Source: Paenibacillus yonginensis | GTDB taxonomy: Bacteria; Bacillota; Bacilli; Paenibacillales; Paenibacillaceae | Assembly (NCBI RefSeq): GCF_001685395.1 | Contig: NZ_CP014167.1 | Span: 3,477,501-3,541,500 of the forward strand | DNA: 64,000 nt | Reading direction: 5' to 3' | Shown here: positions 25,959-34,936 of the stretch, piece by piece | Numbering within the stretch: position 1 is the first letter of the stretch | Layout: each line of letters begins with the position of its first letter | Program-made: the position numbers and the translations under genes | Notes under the pieces: generated by a model | What the model saw: the letters and a program-made list of their open reading frames with translations, nothing else | What the model was told of the DNA's origin: nothing | The model's database searches: none

Positions 25959-27435
25959 CTAATAACGGGCCGTGATCATTTTCTTGCGGGTGTAGAACTC
26001 GACACCATCCCGGCCATTGGCATGCAGATCTCCGTAGAAGGATTTCTTGTACCCCGAGAATGGGAAAAAAGCCATCGGCGCCGGCACGCCCAGATTAACG
26101 CCCAGCATTCCCGCATCAATCTCCTCGCGGAACTGGCGGATCGCCTTTGCGCTGTCGGTATAAATGCAGGCTCCATTGGCAAAGTCGGACTCATTGGCGA
26201 TGCCGATCGCTTCCTCGAGACTGCCCACCCGGATGATAGACAGCACGGGAGCAAAAATTTCGTCCCGCCAGATCGACATCTCCGTCGTAACCCCGTCAAA
26301 CAGCGTAGGGCCTACGAAATAGCCCGGCGATCCGCTGGCCGCCGCCGCATCCAGCCGGCCGTCCCGGACCAGCCGGGCATGCTCCCGCTCGCCGGCCTCG
26401 ATATAGGCGGCGGTCCGGTCTTTGTGGCTCTGCCGGATGACCGGGCCGAGGAAGACATCCGGCTCCCGCCCGTCGCCGATCTTGAGGCGGTCCGCGGCAG
26501 CCAGCAGCCTGCTCACCAGCTCGTCGGCCACGTCCTCATGGACGACGACCACCGAGCAGGCCATGCAGCGTTCGCCCGCCGAGCCGAAGGCGGCGGACGT
26601 AATGTTGCGGGCGGCATGATCGAGATCGGCATCCGGCAGGACGATCGAATGGTTTTTTCGCGCCCGCCAGTGCCTGCACTCTTTTTCCATGCGCCGTACC
26701 GGTCCTGTACACATATTCCGCGACCGGCTGGGAGCCGACGAAAGAGATCGCCTTCACCGCCCCATGCTCCAGCAGCGCGTTGACTACATCGTGCGCCCCG
26801 TGAACGAGGTTCAGCACCCCCGGCGGGAACCCGGCTTCCAGAAACAGCTCCGCAAGCCGGCCGGCCAGCAGCGGTGTCCGTTCAGACGGCTTCAGCACAA
26901 AGGTATTGCCGCAGGCAATGGCGAGCGGGAACATCCAGCACGGCACCATCATCGGGAAATTGAACGGCGTAATGCCTCCGATGACGCCAAGCGGGTAACG
27001 GTACATGCCCGACTCGATCCCGGTGGCGATGTCGGGCAGCTGACTGCCCATCATCAGCGTCGGCGCACCGGCCGCAAATTCCACGCATTCGATCCCCCGC
27101 TGCACCTCTCCTTCAGCCTCTTCAAGGTTCTTGCCGTTCTCCAGCGTGATCAGCTCAGCCAGCTCGGCCCGGTGTTCGAGCAGCAGCCGCTGATATTCAA
27201 AGAAATAACGGGCACGGCGCGGCACAGGAACCTTCTTCCACGAAACAAAAGCCTTCTCGGCAGCGGCAACCGCCTCTTCCACCTCCTCTTTGGTAGACAA
27301 CGGAACCAAAGCGATCACTTCGCCGGTAGCCGGGTTCATAACGTGCTCATAACGGTCCGCGGGAGACTCCTTCCAGATCTCTCCGCACAGGTTGCGCAGC
27401 TTGAGCTTCTCCTTCTCCGCACTGGTCGTTGACAT
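25959..27435 (-). pseudogene. mmsA: CoA-acylating methylmalonate/malonate-semialdehyde dehydrogenase, single-base frameshift
   Basis: Two frames together encode one MmsA-type enzyme. The N-terminal part shows [35 protein letters not shown] and [15 protein letters not shown]. The C-terminal part shows [19 protein letters not shown], the catalytic Cys in [26 protein letters not shown] and [13 protein letters not shown]. The break is a run of six A on the coding strand (26653-26658); with five, the read is [18 protein letters not shown], exactly as in the family. The repaired product is 491 residues, normal for the family. It would turn (methyl)malonate semialdehyde into acetyl- or propionyl-CoA, ending pyrimidine breakdown. 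It may be an assembly error rather than a dead gene. Confidence 0.9.
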
Positions 27436-27538
27436 GGCCTATTCCTCCGCAGCAGGCACGAACGGCCGCTGGATTGCCGCGGCCGTTTGCCTTTAGATTA
27501 ATTAATCCGGTTCTTTCCTTGCCTATGGGGTCGAATCC

Positions 27539-28651
27539 TTATTTCGAGGCCATCTCTACAATTTCATTCGTGAAGGCCTCGCTGATGTTCGCTTCCTTCT
27601 TAATGACGCCGAATTGATAGGCAATATCGGCCGTCTGCTTGAACGCAGCTTCGTCCGTATATCCCAGCTTGGCGCTGTCAAAGCCCTCCGGTTCGATCAG
27701 CTTGCCGACCTCCTCCATCATCTTCAGCTGGTGATCCCGGGTCGTGCTGCCCTCCTCCGCAACCTTCATTACGCTGTCTACAGCCGATTCCGGATCGGCG
27801 ATGGCATCTTTCCAGCCCTTGAGCGAAGCCCGGATGAACTTGGCTGCCGTCTCCTTGTTGTCTGCCAGCCAGTCTTTGTTCGCGAACAGGTTATCCTCAA
27901 GCATGGCCACACCCTCATCGTTCATGTCGATGATGTTCATGTCCGAAGCAGCGACGCCGTTCTCGATGGCCACCTGATATTCGTTATAGGTCATCGCCGA
28001 AGCGGCATCAATGTCCCCGGTCAGAAACTGATCCATCGTAAAGCCCTGCTTCGTAAACTTCAGATCCTTATTTGAATCCAGCTTGTATTTATCAAACAAA
28101 GCCAGTACTTCAAACTCGTTGCCGCCCATCCAGTTGCCGACCTTTTTCCCTTTCAGGTCCGCCGGCGAAGTAATGCCGGCCGATTTCTTCGAGATCAGCA
28201 CAAGGCCGCTCTTCTGATAAATCTGCGCGATCTGCACCAGCGGCATCCCCTGCTCTTGGCTTGTCAGCAGGCTGGCCACCCAGTCAACACCTATATCCGC
28301 CGTACCGCCGGCCACCTGCTGCTCGGGAACAATGTCAGGACCGCCCGGCAGAATCTCCACCTTCAGCCCCTCCTGCTCGTAATAACCTTTGTCGAGCGCT
28401 ACGTAATACCCGGCGAACTGAGCCTGCGGCACCCATTTCAGCTGCAGCTTGACGGTGACCGGATCGGCAGCGGGCGCCTCCGTTCCTGCGGCTGCGGCAG
28501 ACTCCGAGGCACCGCCTTCCGCGGCAGCGGCCGGATCGGCATTCTTGCTGCCGCCGCAGCCGGCCAGAGCCGCCGCAAAGATCAGCAGAACGGACAGCAG
28601 CAGCGCCAGCTTCCATTGGGCCGGTTTCGGTTTAGAGCTCATTTCGCTCAT
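27539..28651 (-). CDS. ABC transporter substrate-binding lipoprotein, NMT1/THI5-like
   Basis: A 370-residue lipoprotein (lipobox LAGC near residue 33, then an Ala/Glu-rich linker) of the NMT1/ThiY class. VKLQLKWVPQAQFAGYYVAL, GGPDIVPEQQVAGGTADIGV and GITSPADLKGKKVGNWMGG are hallmark segments. Relatives bind pyrimidine-containing or sulfonate ligands for import. It is the last gene of a four-gene importer operon directly upstream of the dehydrogenase and transaminase genes. A uracil, thymine or other pyrimidine ligand is therefore likely, but that is inference. Confidence 0.88.
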   Translation of the reverse strand: MSEMSSKPKPAQWKLALLLSVLLIFAAALAGCGGSKNADPAAAAEGGASESAAAAGTEAPAADPVTVKLQLKWVPQAQFAGYYVALDKGYYEQEGLKVEILPGGPDIVPEQQVAGGTADIGVDWVASLLTSQEQGMPLVQIAQIYQKSGLVLISKKSAGITSPADLKGKKVGNWMGGNEFEVLALFDKYKLDSNKDLKFTKQGFTMDQFLTGDIDAASAMTYNEYQVAIENGVAASDMNIIDMNDEGVAMLEDNLFANKDWLADNKETAAKFIRASLKGWKDAIADPESAVDSVMKVAEEGSTTRDHQLKMMEEVGKLIEPEGFDSAKLGYTDEAAFKQTADIAYQFGVIKKEANISEAFTNEIVEMASK

Positions 28652-28697
28652 TTGATTTCCCCCTTTAATATGGATAAATGTACATGTGACTCCCTCT

Positions 28698-29624
28698 CTA
28701 ATCCCCTCTGCGCGAAGGATGCCACTTTAGAAGCAGCTTCTCCAGCCGTTCGACAAGCAGGTAGAAGAGGATGCCCAGGACGGCGGCAGCTGCAATGCAG
28801 GCCCAGCCCAGCGGCATTTTGGCAATCTTGATGGAGTTGGAGAGCAGGTAGCCAAGCCCGCGCGACGAGAAGAAAAACTCCCCTACGATCGCTCCGATCA
28901 TACTCGCGGTCGTATTGATCTTCAGCGCCGTAAAGACATACGGCAGGCTGTTCTGAACGCGGAGGTAACGGAAGATGGCCCCTTTGCCTGCCGCATAAGC
29001 ATGCATGAGATCCAAGGCCAGCGGATCAACCGCGGTCATGCCCTTGTAGGCGTTCATCGCCATGGCGGCCATCGTGGTTGCAGCTACGATGGCCGCTCTT
29101 GAGCCGATGCCGTCGCCGAACCACAGGTTCATGATCGGAGCGAGCGCTACGATCGGCACAGCATTTAAGGCGGCGGCGAGCAGCAGGCCCGAGCCGCCCC
29201 ATTTGGGCCAGGAGGCGGCGAGCAGAGCAACGCCGAAGCCCAGGGCCGAACCGGCCAGCATGCCGAGGACGGCCTCGGCCAGCGTATAGCCGCTGTAGGA
29301 CAGCAGCAGGCTGAAGTTCTCGCGCAGCGCCTCAGCGATGGCGCTGGGCAATGGCAGCTGGTACGGCTTCAGATCGAACAGCTTGTGGAACAGCTCCAGC
29401 TGCCACAAGCCGATGAAGAGCAGTCCGGCCAGCAGCGGAAGGACAATCCCCGGCCAGCGGCGTCCCGAAGGCCTGCGCCTGCCCACCGCCGCTCCCCGCG
29501 CATCTCCGGACAAGCGCCGGCCGGCGGCCGGAGCCTCTCCCCCTGCTGTCAGCCGCGCCGGGGTCCCCGCCTCCTCTCCGGAGGCCGGCCCAAAGGCCAC
29601 TTCTCTTGCCGATGAGGACTCCAT
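28698..29624 (-). CDS. ABC transporter permease (SsuC/ThiX type)
   Basis: A 308-residue permease with about six helices. The binding-protein-dependent EAA loop is in MTAVDPLALDLMHAYAAGKG with YLRVQNSLPYVFTALKI. Unlike its partner it starts with about 58 polar residues rich in Ala, Gly, Arg and Pro (for example ARGAAVGRRRPSGRRW) before the first helix (PGIVLPLLAGLLFIGLWQL). Its start overlaps the last base of the other permease gene. With that gene it should form the membrane channel of the importer. Confidence 0.9.
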   Translation of the reverse strand: MESSSAREVAFGPASGEEAGTPARLTAGGEAPAAGRRLSGDARGAAVGRRRPSGRRWPGIVLPLLAGLLFIGLWQLELFHKLFDLKPYQLPLPSAIAEALRENFSLLLSYSGYTLAEAVLGMLAGSALGFGVALLAASWPKWGGSGLLLAAALNAVPIVALAPIMNLWFGDGIGSRAAIVAATTMAAMAMNAYKGMTAVDPLALDLMHAYAAGKGAIFRYLRVQNSLPYVFTALKINTTASMIGAIVGEFFFSSRGLGYLLSNSIKIAKMPLGWACIAAAAVLGILFYLLVERLEKLLLKWHPSRRGD

Positions 29625-30445
29625 CAGTCCACGCCTCCTTTCGGCCGGAATTCCGGCTGCCAGGGTGAAACCAGCCGTTCCAGCAGACTCATCAGCAGAA
29701 AGCTGGCAATCCCCATGACCGCTCCAGCTATCACCGTTGACCAGAACATATAGGTATGAGAAGGCCCGTAATACAGATTGCGAAGCATCAACACGCCAAT
29801 ACCGCGCTGCGCCCCCATCAGCTCAACGAGAATCGCTCCGGTGACCGCAAGCGGGGCGGCAATCTTTAGCCCGCCAAACAGGCCGGGCAGCGATGCCGGA
29901 AGCCGAAGCTTCCAATAAATCGTCCAGGTGCCCGCCGCATAGGACTGCATCAGCTCCAGCGATGAAGGCGAGACGCTGCGCAGGCCGCGCAGCATGTTCA
30001 GAGCTACTGGAAAGAACGTAATGTAACCGGAAATAAGAATCCGGGAAACCTGTTCATCCCGGACGATGCCGTAGATGATAGGCGCAAGGCCCAGAATCGG
30101 GATCATCTGGGAGGCTACCGCATAAGGGAAGGCCAGCCGTTCCATCCAGACCGACAAGCTCATCAGCACTGCAAGCAGCACGCCAGCCGCCGCCCCAAGC
30201 AGGAAACCCAGTGACGCATTCCCCAGCGTCACGCCTCCTTCCTTCAGCAGTGTTGATCCATAAGTGAAGAAAGAGGCGGCTACCTTATGCACAAATGGAA
30301 GCTTCGATTGGGCAAGCGGCACTCTGGCTACATCCAGCAGGAACCAGGACAAGCCTTCCCAAAGCGCCAGCAAAGCGACAAACCATACCACGAGCGGGAC
30401 TAGTCTGCCGCGTATGGACAAGACCTGAAAGCGCAAGGTCCTCAC
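29624..30445 (-). CDS. ABC transporter permease (SsuC/ThiX type)
   Basis: A 273-residue permease with six predicted helices (VVWFVALLALWEGLSWFLL, GNASLGFLLGAAAGVLLAVL and others). The EAA loop is LRSVSPSSLELMQSYAAGTW, followed by YWKLRLPASLPGLFGGLKIA. It shares four bases with the ATPase gene and one base with the second permease gene, so all are coupled. Two non-identical permeases imply a heterodimeric channel. Confidence 0.92.
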   Translation of the reverse strand: MRTLRFQVLSIRGRLVPLVVWFVALLALWEGLSWFLLDVARVPLAQSKLPFVHKVAASFFTYGSTLLKEGGVTLGNASLGFLLGAAAGVLLAVLMSLSVWMERLAFPYAVASQMIPILGLAPIIYGIVRDEQVSRILISGYITFFPVALNMLRGLRSVSPSSLELMQSYAAGTWTIYWKLRLPASLPGLFGGLKIAAPLAVTGAILVELMGAQRGIGVLMLRNLYYGPSHTYMFWSTVIAGAVMGIASFLLMSLLERLVSPWQPEFRPKGGVD

Positions 30446-31224
30446 ACCCCTTCAAAGCTGCCGCGAATCCGGGCGATCAGCTCAAAAAATTCCGCGCTGC
30501 CGCGCATCTCCGGGGTCCGCGGTCTGGGAAGCGGGATGTCTACGACCGCCGAAAGCCTTCCCGGATGCGGCGATAAAACAAAAACCCGGTCTGACAGAAA
30601 GATCGATTCCGGGATGCTGTGGGTCACGAAAACAACGGTATTTTTCACTTCCGACCAGATGGCCAGCAGCTCCTCGTTCAGCCGCTCCCTCGTAAATTCA
30701 TCCAGGGCAGAGAAAGGCTCATCCATAAGCAGAATTTCGGGCTCCATAGCCAAAGCTCGAGCGATGGCCACCCGCTGCTGCATCCCTCCGCTCAGCTGCC
30801 AAGGGTATTTGTCCTCAAACCCCTTGAGCCCGACAAGCTCGAGCAGCCTGGCTGCCTTCTCCTCGCGCAGGTTCTTCTTCACCCCCATCAGTTCAAGTGG
30901 AAGCGTAATGTTGGATTTGACCTTCCTCCATTCATACAACACCGGGCTTTGAAAGACGATGCCATATTTCTGGGCCTGCCGGGCCTCTCTGGCACTTTTG
31001 CCCGCCACCTTGACTTCACCCGCCGTAGGCTGAATCAAATCCGCCATCAGCCGCAGCAGAGTCGTTTTGCCGCAGCCCGACGGCCCCAGCAGAGAGACAA
31101 ATTCACCTTGAGCAATGTCCATGCTGATCTGCTGCAGTGCCAGCACCTCGGCGTTTGCCGTGCTATACTTCATTTCCACGCCTTCAAACTGAATTTCCGG
31201 AACGGTATTTACGGCAATCCCCAT
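30442..31224 (-). CDS. ABC transporter ATP-binding protein (SsuB/TauB type)
   Basis: The start at 31224 (MGIAVNTVPEIQFEG) follows AGGGGGG; the in-frame TTG at 31242 would lie upstream of that ribosome site. The 260-residue ATPase has Walker A GPSGCGKTTLL, signature LSGGMQQRVAIARAL, Walker B ILLMDEPFSALD and the switch His in VVFVTHSIPESIFL. It energises import by the two downstream permeases and heads the operon. Confidence 0.95.
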   Translation of the reverse strand: MGIAVNTVPEIQFEGVEMKYSTANAEVLALQQISMDIAQGEFVSLLGPSGCGKTTLLRLMADLIQPTAGEVKVAGKSAREARQAQKYGIVFQSPVLYEWRKVKSNITLPLELMGVKKNLREEKAARLLELVGLKGFEDKYPWQLSGGMQQRVAIARALAMEPEILLMDEPFSALDEFTRERLNEELLAIWSEVKNTVVFVTHSIPESIFLSDRVFVLSPHPGRLSAVVDIPLPRPRTPEMRGSAEFFELIARIRGSFEGV

Positions 31225-31611
31225 CTTTGTCCCCCCTACCAACCTGTTCTGTTGTAAGATTTCCGTACATTTGATCGATCCTTTTGGTCTATCGTTTGGT
31301 TTTATGTTGGATTACCTAACATGTTACACGTTCGCCATCCATCGCTCATTAGACAGAAAGTAAAGACCTCCGGCCATAATTTCGTCGTTTTGTCCAGCCG
31401 CCTGTCAGACCCGCGTAAGGCATCAAAATAAAAGACAAAGGCTCGCTTTCTGAAGTTATCTTTGCTAACATTCCCGGCGGATTGAGGCGTACCGAGACAA
31501 AGCCTTCTTTTTCTGGGAAGCCTTCTTCCAACTTCAATAAAATGTGATACTATTTATGAAGAAACAAAGCGTTCGTTCCCCATCCTCTTCAAGGAGCTGA
31601 GCAAGCGGCAA
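31225..31611. other. divergent intergenic region, ABC operon and diguanylate cyclase
   Basis: A 387-base gap with no supported gene; the 62-codon minus-strand frame at 31349-31537 has no ribosome site or recognisable domain. It contains the dyad ATGTTGG-ATTA-CCTAACAT at about 31302-31321, next to TAACATGTTA, which could be an operator for the ABC operon. On the plus side TGTGATACTAT near 31543-31553 resembles an extended -10 element for the cyclase gene. Confidence 0.4.
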
Positions 31612-33189
31612 ATGGGCTCATTTATTTCCAATTATATTGTGATCGTCTCCCTCTCCGGCGTCCTTAACGTTCTGCTCGCATTTCTGGCGTATTTCAGACG
31701 TACGGACTTTCAGGGAACCAAAGCTTTTGTCGCCATAGCCGTCACATCGGCCATCTACATATTTGGTTATGCCGTCGAGCTTTCAAGCAGCAGCCTTGAG
31801 GAAATTCGGCTTTGGACCAAAATCGAATATCTCGGGCTGCCTTTTATTTCTCCGGCCGATCTTATTCTAGTGCTGTATTTTGTGGGGCTCGATAAGCTGT
31901 TAAACCGGATTACCCTGCCGCTATTGTTCGTTATTCCGGCCGTTTCCTGTCTGCTGGCCCTGACCAACGATTATCATCACCTGCTGTATCGGGACATGTA
32001 TCTGAATATGGACGCCCCGTTCCCAACCGCTAATATTGTCATGGGCCCCTGGTACATCGTTCATGGCAGCTATACCTTCGGATGCCTGTGTGCCGGTGGA
32101 TGCATCATTTTAGCCAAATGGAATTCCATGAAGCACAACTACAAATGGCAGATGTTGACGCTCCTCGTCGGCATTATCCTGCCTTCTGCCGCTTCTTTGG
32201 CCTATCTGTTCGGCCTTTCCCCTTACGGCATGGACCCTGTGCCCGTGGTCATGAGCGTGACGTCAACGCTGTACATCATCGCTATCTGGTCAAGAGGCAT
32301 GCTGACCGCCGCTCCAATTGCACGAGAGAGTCTATTCGGACATTTATCCGACAGTGTGCTGGTGCTTGATATATTTGAAAGAGTGGTTGATTACAATCCG
32401 GCAGCGGAACAGTCAATACGCGGGTTGGATGCTTCCTCTATAGGCAAACCGCTGGCCAGGCTCGTGGAGAAGTTCAGTCCGGAAACCTTAATCTTTATCC
32501 AGAGCAACGATCCGGCGGTTCCTGCCGAAACCCAAGTGGAGTGGAAAGACGGGGAGAAAACGTTTCATTATCAGCTTCATTGCTCCCCCTTAACCAAGAG
32601 GGACGGCCGCAACATTGGAAGAATTGTGAAACTGACCGATATCACGGAGCAAACGATGCTCCAGGAGAAACTTCAATTCATGGCGACCCGGGACAGCTTA
32701 ACGCAGATTTACAACAGGGGCTACTGGATGGACAAATCCCGGGAGGCGTTGTCCGCTTGCCAAAAGCTAGAGGAACCGCTCGCCGTCATCCTGCTCGACA
32801 TTGACCATTTCAAGAATATCAATGACCGGTATGGTCATGATATTGGTGATGAAGCCCTCCGGCACCTCGTTGCAGTCTGCCGTTCCTTAGTCCATGAAGA
32901 GATGCCTTTCGGACGATATGGCGGGGAAGAGTTCGTGATTTGCCTGCCGGGGAGAAATCTCGATCAAGCCGGCTATATTGCCGAAATGATCCGTAAGGGC
33001 ATTGAAGACAGTCCTCTGGCAACGCCTTCACAGCAGCTTCCGATTACCGCCAGCTTCGGCGTCGCAGATGAGACCTGCGGACAAACCTTGGAAGAGATGC
33101 TGAGCGAAGCGGACAAGGCCCTCTACCAGTCCAAACACGGCGGCCGAAACCGGGTTCATCTGGCCAGGCCCAAAACGGTTTATCCATAA
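31612..33189 (+). CDS. membrane diguanylate cyclase (7TM-PAS-GGDEF)
   Basis: A 525-residue protein. Residues 1-220 form a seven-helix sensor of the histidine-kinase N-terminal 7TM type (IVIVSLSGVLNVLLAFLAYF, AFVAIAVTSAIYIFGYAVEL, PLLFVIPAVSCLLALTND). A PAS domain follows at about 235-345 (VLVLDIFERVVDYNPAAEQ), then a GGDEF domain with LTQIYNRGYWM, ILLDIDHFKNINDRYGHDIG and the active-site loop FGRYGGEEFVICLPG. It should make cyclic di-GMP from two GTP. No RxxD inhibitory motif precedes GGEEF (the residues read VHEEMPFGRY), so product feedback is probably absent. A terminator follows. Confidence 0.93.
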   Translation: MGSFISNYIVIVSLSGVLNVLLAFLAYFRRTDFQGTKAFVAIAVTSAIYIFGYAVELSSSSLEEIRLWTKIEYLGLPFISPADLILVLYFVGLDKLLNRITLPLLFVIPAVSCLLALTNDYHHLLYRDMYLNMDAPFPTANIVMGPWYIVHGSYTFGCLCAGGCIILAKWNSMKHNYKWQMLTLLVGIILPSAASLAYLFGLSPYGMDPVPVVMSVTSTLYIIAIWSRGMLTAAPIARESLFGHLSDSVLVLDIFERVVDYNPAAEQSIRGLDASSIGKPLARLVEKFSPETLIFIQSNDPAVPAETQVEWKDGEKTFHYQLHCSPLTKRDGRNIGRIVKLTDITEQTMLQEKLQFMATRDSLTQIYNRGYWMDKSREALSACQKLEEPLAVILLDIDHFKNINDRYGHDIGDEALRHLVAVCRSLVHEEMPFGRYGGEEFVICLPGRNLDQAGYIAEMIRKGIEDSPLATPSQQLPITASFGVADETCGQTLEEMLSEADKALYQSKHGGRNRVHLARPKTVYP

Positions 33190-33206
33190 AAACCTTCCAA
33201 GGCTAA

Positions 33207-33248
33207 ACAACCCATTTCCGTTCCTTTCTGACGGGATGGGTTTTTTCT
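33207..33248 (+). terminator. terminator of the diguanylate cyclase gene
   Basis: AACCCATTTCCGT pairs with ACGGGATGGGTT across a short loop and runs into TTTTTTCTG on the plus strand, about 20 bases past the stop. Confidence 0.9.
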
Positions 33249-33283
33249 GCGGATTTTCGCCGAAACCCTCTCCTCCTAAGGAA

Positions 33284-33313
33284 GAATAAGGAATTGAAAG
33301 CTGGGAAATAATA
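33284..33313 (+). promoter_or_regulatory. sigma-G-type promoter of the ger operon
   Basis: GAATA (33284-33288), an 18-base spacer, then AATAATA (33307-33313). The forespore sigma-G consensus is GHATR-N18-CATNHTA, so the -35 matches fully and the -10 in six of seven places. It lies 31 bases upstream of the gerA-type start and its AAAGGAGG, as expected for a germination receptor operon made in the forespore. Confidence 0.7.
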
Positions 33314-33343
33314 CACCAACATCCCTTAAAAGGAGGATTGACG

Positions 33344-34936
33344 ATGAGTACATCACAACCCGGCCGTGCCAGTCAATCGAACAATTCCGGACCGGAGAGC
33401 GTTCCCTCTTCACGTCCGTTAATGGACTCCTTGGAAGATAACTTGAGTGAAATGTTGCGCCGTTTGGGAGCAAGCGCCGACATCGTGGTGAGAAGGCTCG
33501 ACACGGAGGCTGGCCTTCCCATGGCTGTGGTTTATATTGACGGACTTATCAACACAGACATTATCAATCAATCCATTCTTCAGCCACTGACGAATATGTT
33601 TCTTCAAAATGAGGGGAAAGAGGCAAAAGGAAGCACTGCCGAACAGCTTAGAGCAAGACTGCTTCCCATCGGTCAAATCCAGGAATGCAAAACCTTCGAA
33701 AGCGCCTTCTCCATGCTTTTTGAAGGTCATACTCTCATTCTTATGGACGGGAATAAAGCGGTGCTCTCCATGGATACCACGGGCTGGGAGACGCGCAGCA
33801 TCAACGAGCCGACTTCCCAGGCGGTTGTACGCGGCCCGAAGGAGGGCTTTACTGAAAACCTACGGACCGGCACCTCTTTGCTGCGCAGGAAAATCAAGTC
33901 GCCCGATTTGCGGATTGAAGAATATAAGATCGGGGAACGGACTCAAACCAACATTGCGATGGTTTACCTGAAGGGAATAACCGATGATCAGATTCTTGAA
34001 GAAGTCCGGCGCAGGCTTAATGCGATACAAACAGACGCTATTCTTGAAAGCAATTATATTGAAGAGTTTATCCAGGACGGAAAATGGACTCCTTTTCCGA
34101 CCATTCAAAACTCAGAACGTCCGGATGCCGTAGCCGCAGGCATACTTGAAGGACAAGTCGCCCTCTTGATTGACGGGACACCCTTCGCTTTACTTACTCC
34201 AGCTACTTTCTTTAGCTTCTTTCAGTCCAGCGAAGATTATTATCAGCGGTACGACGTTGCTTCCTTTTTACGTATGATCCGGATCCTATCCTTTTTTGTT
34301 TCCATGATGCTGCCTGCTTTATATATTGCCATTACCACCTTTCACCAGGAAATGGTGCCGACGCCCCTGCTGGTAAGCCTCGCCGCACAAAGGGAAGGCG
34401 TTCCTTTCCCAGCTTTGGTTGAAGCTTTGGTCATGGAGCTGACGTTTGACGTGCTGAGGGAAGCAGGCGTCCGGATGCCAAGAGCCATCGGGCCGGCCGT
34501 TTCCATTGTAGGCGCGCTTGTCCTCGGGCAGGCAGCCGTACAGGCCGGCTTGGTATCTGCGGCTATGGTTATCGTGGTTTCCTTCACGGCGATCTGCAAC
34601 TTCGTGATTCCTTCCCAGGTGATTTCCAATGCGCTTAGGCTTATCCGTTTTGTCATGATGATTGTAGCTGGTGTCCTGGGACTATTCGGAATCACCTCAT
34701 TCCTGATGTTTCTGATGATCCATATGGCAGGGCTGAGCTCTGTCGGCGTTCCTTATCTGTCTCCGGTTGCGCCTATGACTCCCCGTTATCTAAAAGACGT
34801 ATTTATAAGGGCTCCGCAGGTCCTGCTTAAGATACGCCCTAAACTTGCAGCCAAACAGGAGGCTTACAGACAAGCCCAAATCTCCAAAACAAATCCAAGC
34901 CATGACTCATCCAATAAAGGAGGCCAATCTCCATGA
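33344..34936 (+). CDS. spore germination protein, GerA family (A subunit)
   Basis: The start at 33344 (MSTSQPGRASQSN) follows AAAGGAGG at seven bases. The 530-residue protein has the soluble N-terminal region (VRRLDTEAGLPMAVVYIDGL, GHTLILMDGNKAVLSMDTTG, AVVRGPKEGFTENLRTGTSL) and the membrane part with about five helices (ISFFVSMMLPALYIAITTFH is read here as MIRILSFFVSMMLPALYIA; then PRAIGPAVSIVGALVLGQAA). It ends in a basic, Gln-rich tail. In B. subtilis the A subunits form a nutrient-gated channel in the spore inner membrane. It is the first gene of the operon, with a sigma-G-like promoter, and overlaps the B gene by four bases. Confidence 0.96.
   Translation: MSTSQPGRASQSNNSGPESVPSSRPLMDSLEDNLSEMLRRLGASADIVVRRLDTEAGLPMAVVYIDGLINTDIINQSILQPLTNMFLQNEGKEAKGSTAEQLRARLLPIGQIQECKTFESAFSMLFEGHTLILMDGNKAVLSMDTTGWETRSINEPTSQAVVRGPKEGFTENLRTGTSLLRRKIKSPDLRIEEYKIGERTQTNIAMVYLKGITDDQILEEVRRRLNAIQTDAILESNYIEEFIQDGKWTPFPTIQNSERPDAVAAGILEGQVALLIDGTPFALLTPATFFSFFQSSEDYYQRYDVASFLRMIRILSFFVSMMLPALYIAITTFHQEMVPTPLLVSLAAQREGVPFPALVEALVMELTFDVLREAGVRMPRAIGPAVSIVGALVLGQAAVQAGLVSAAMVIVVSFTAICNFVIPSQVISNALRLIRFVMMIVAGVLGLFGITSFLMFLMIHMAGLSSVGVPYLSPVAPMTPRYLKDVFIRAPQVLLKIRPKLAAKQEAYRQAQISKTNPSHDSSNKGGQSP

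Noticed and set aside
22843..31224. a purine (urate/allantoin) pathway under PucR
   Set aside because: No urate oxidase, allantoinase or xanthine dehydrogenase gene is present; the enzymes here are of the pyrimidine route.
31349..31537. 62-codon frame in the ABC operon/cyclase intergenic region
   Set aside because: No ribosome site, no domain and no neighbour in operon; treated as chance.
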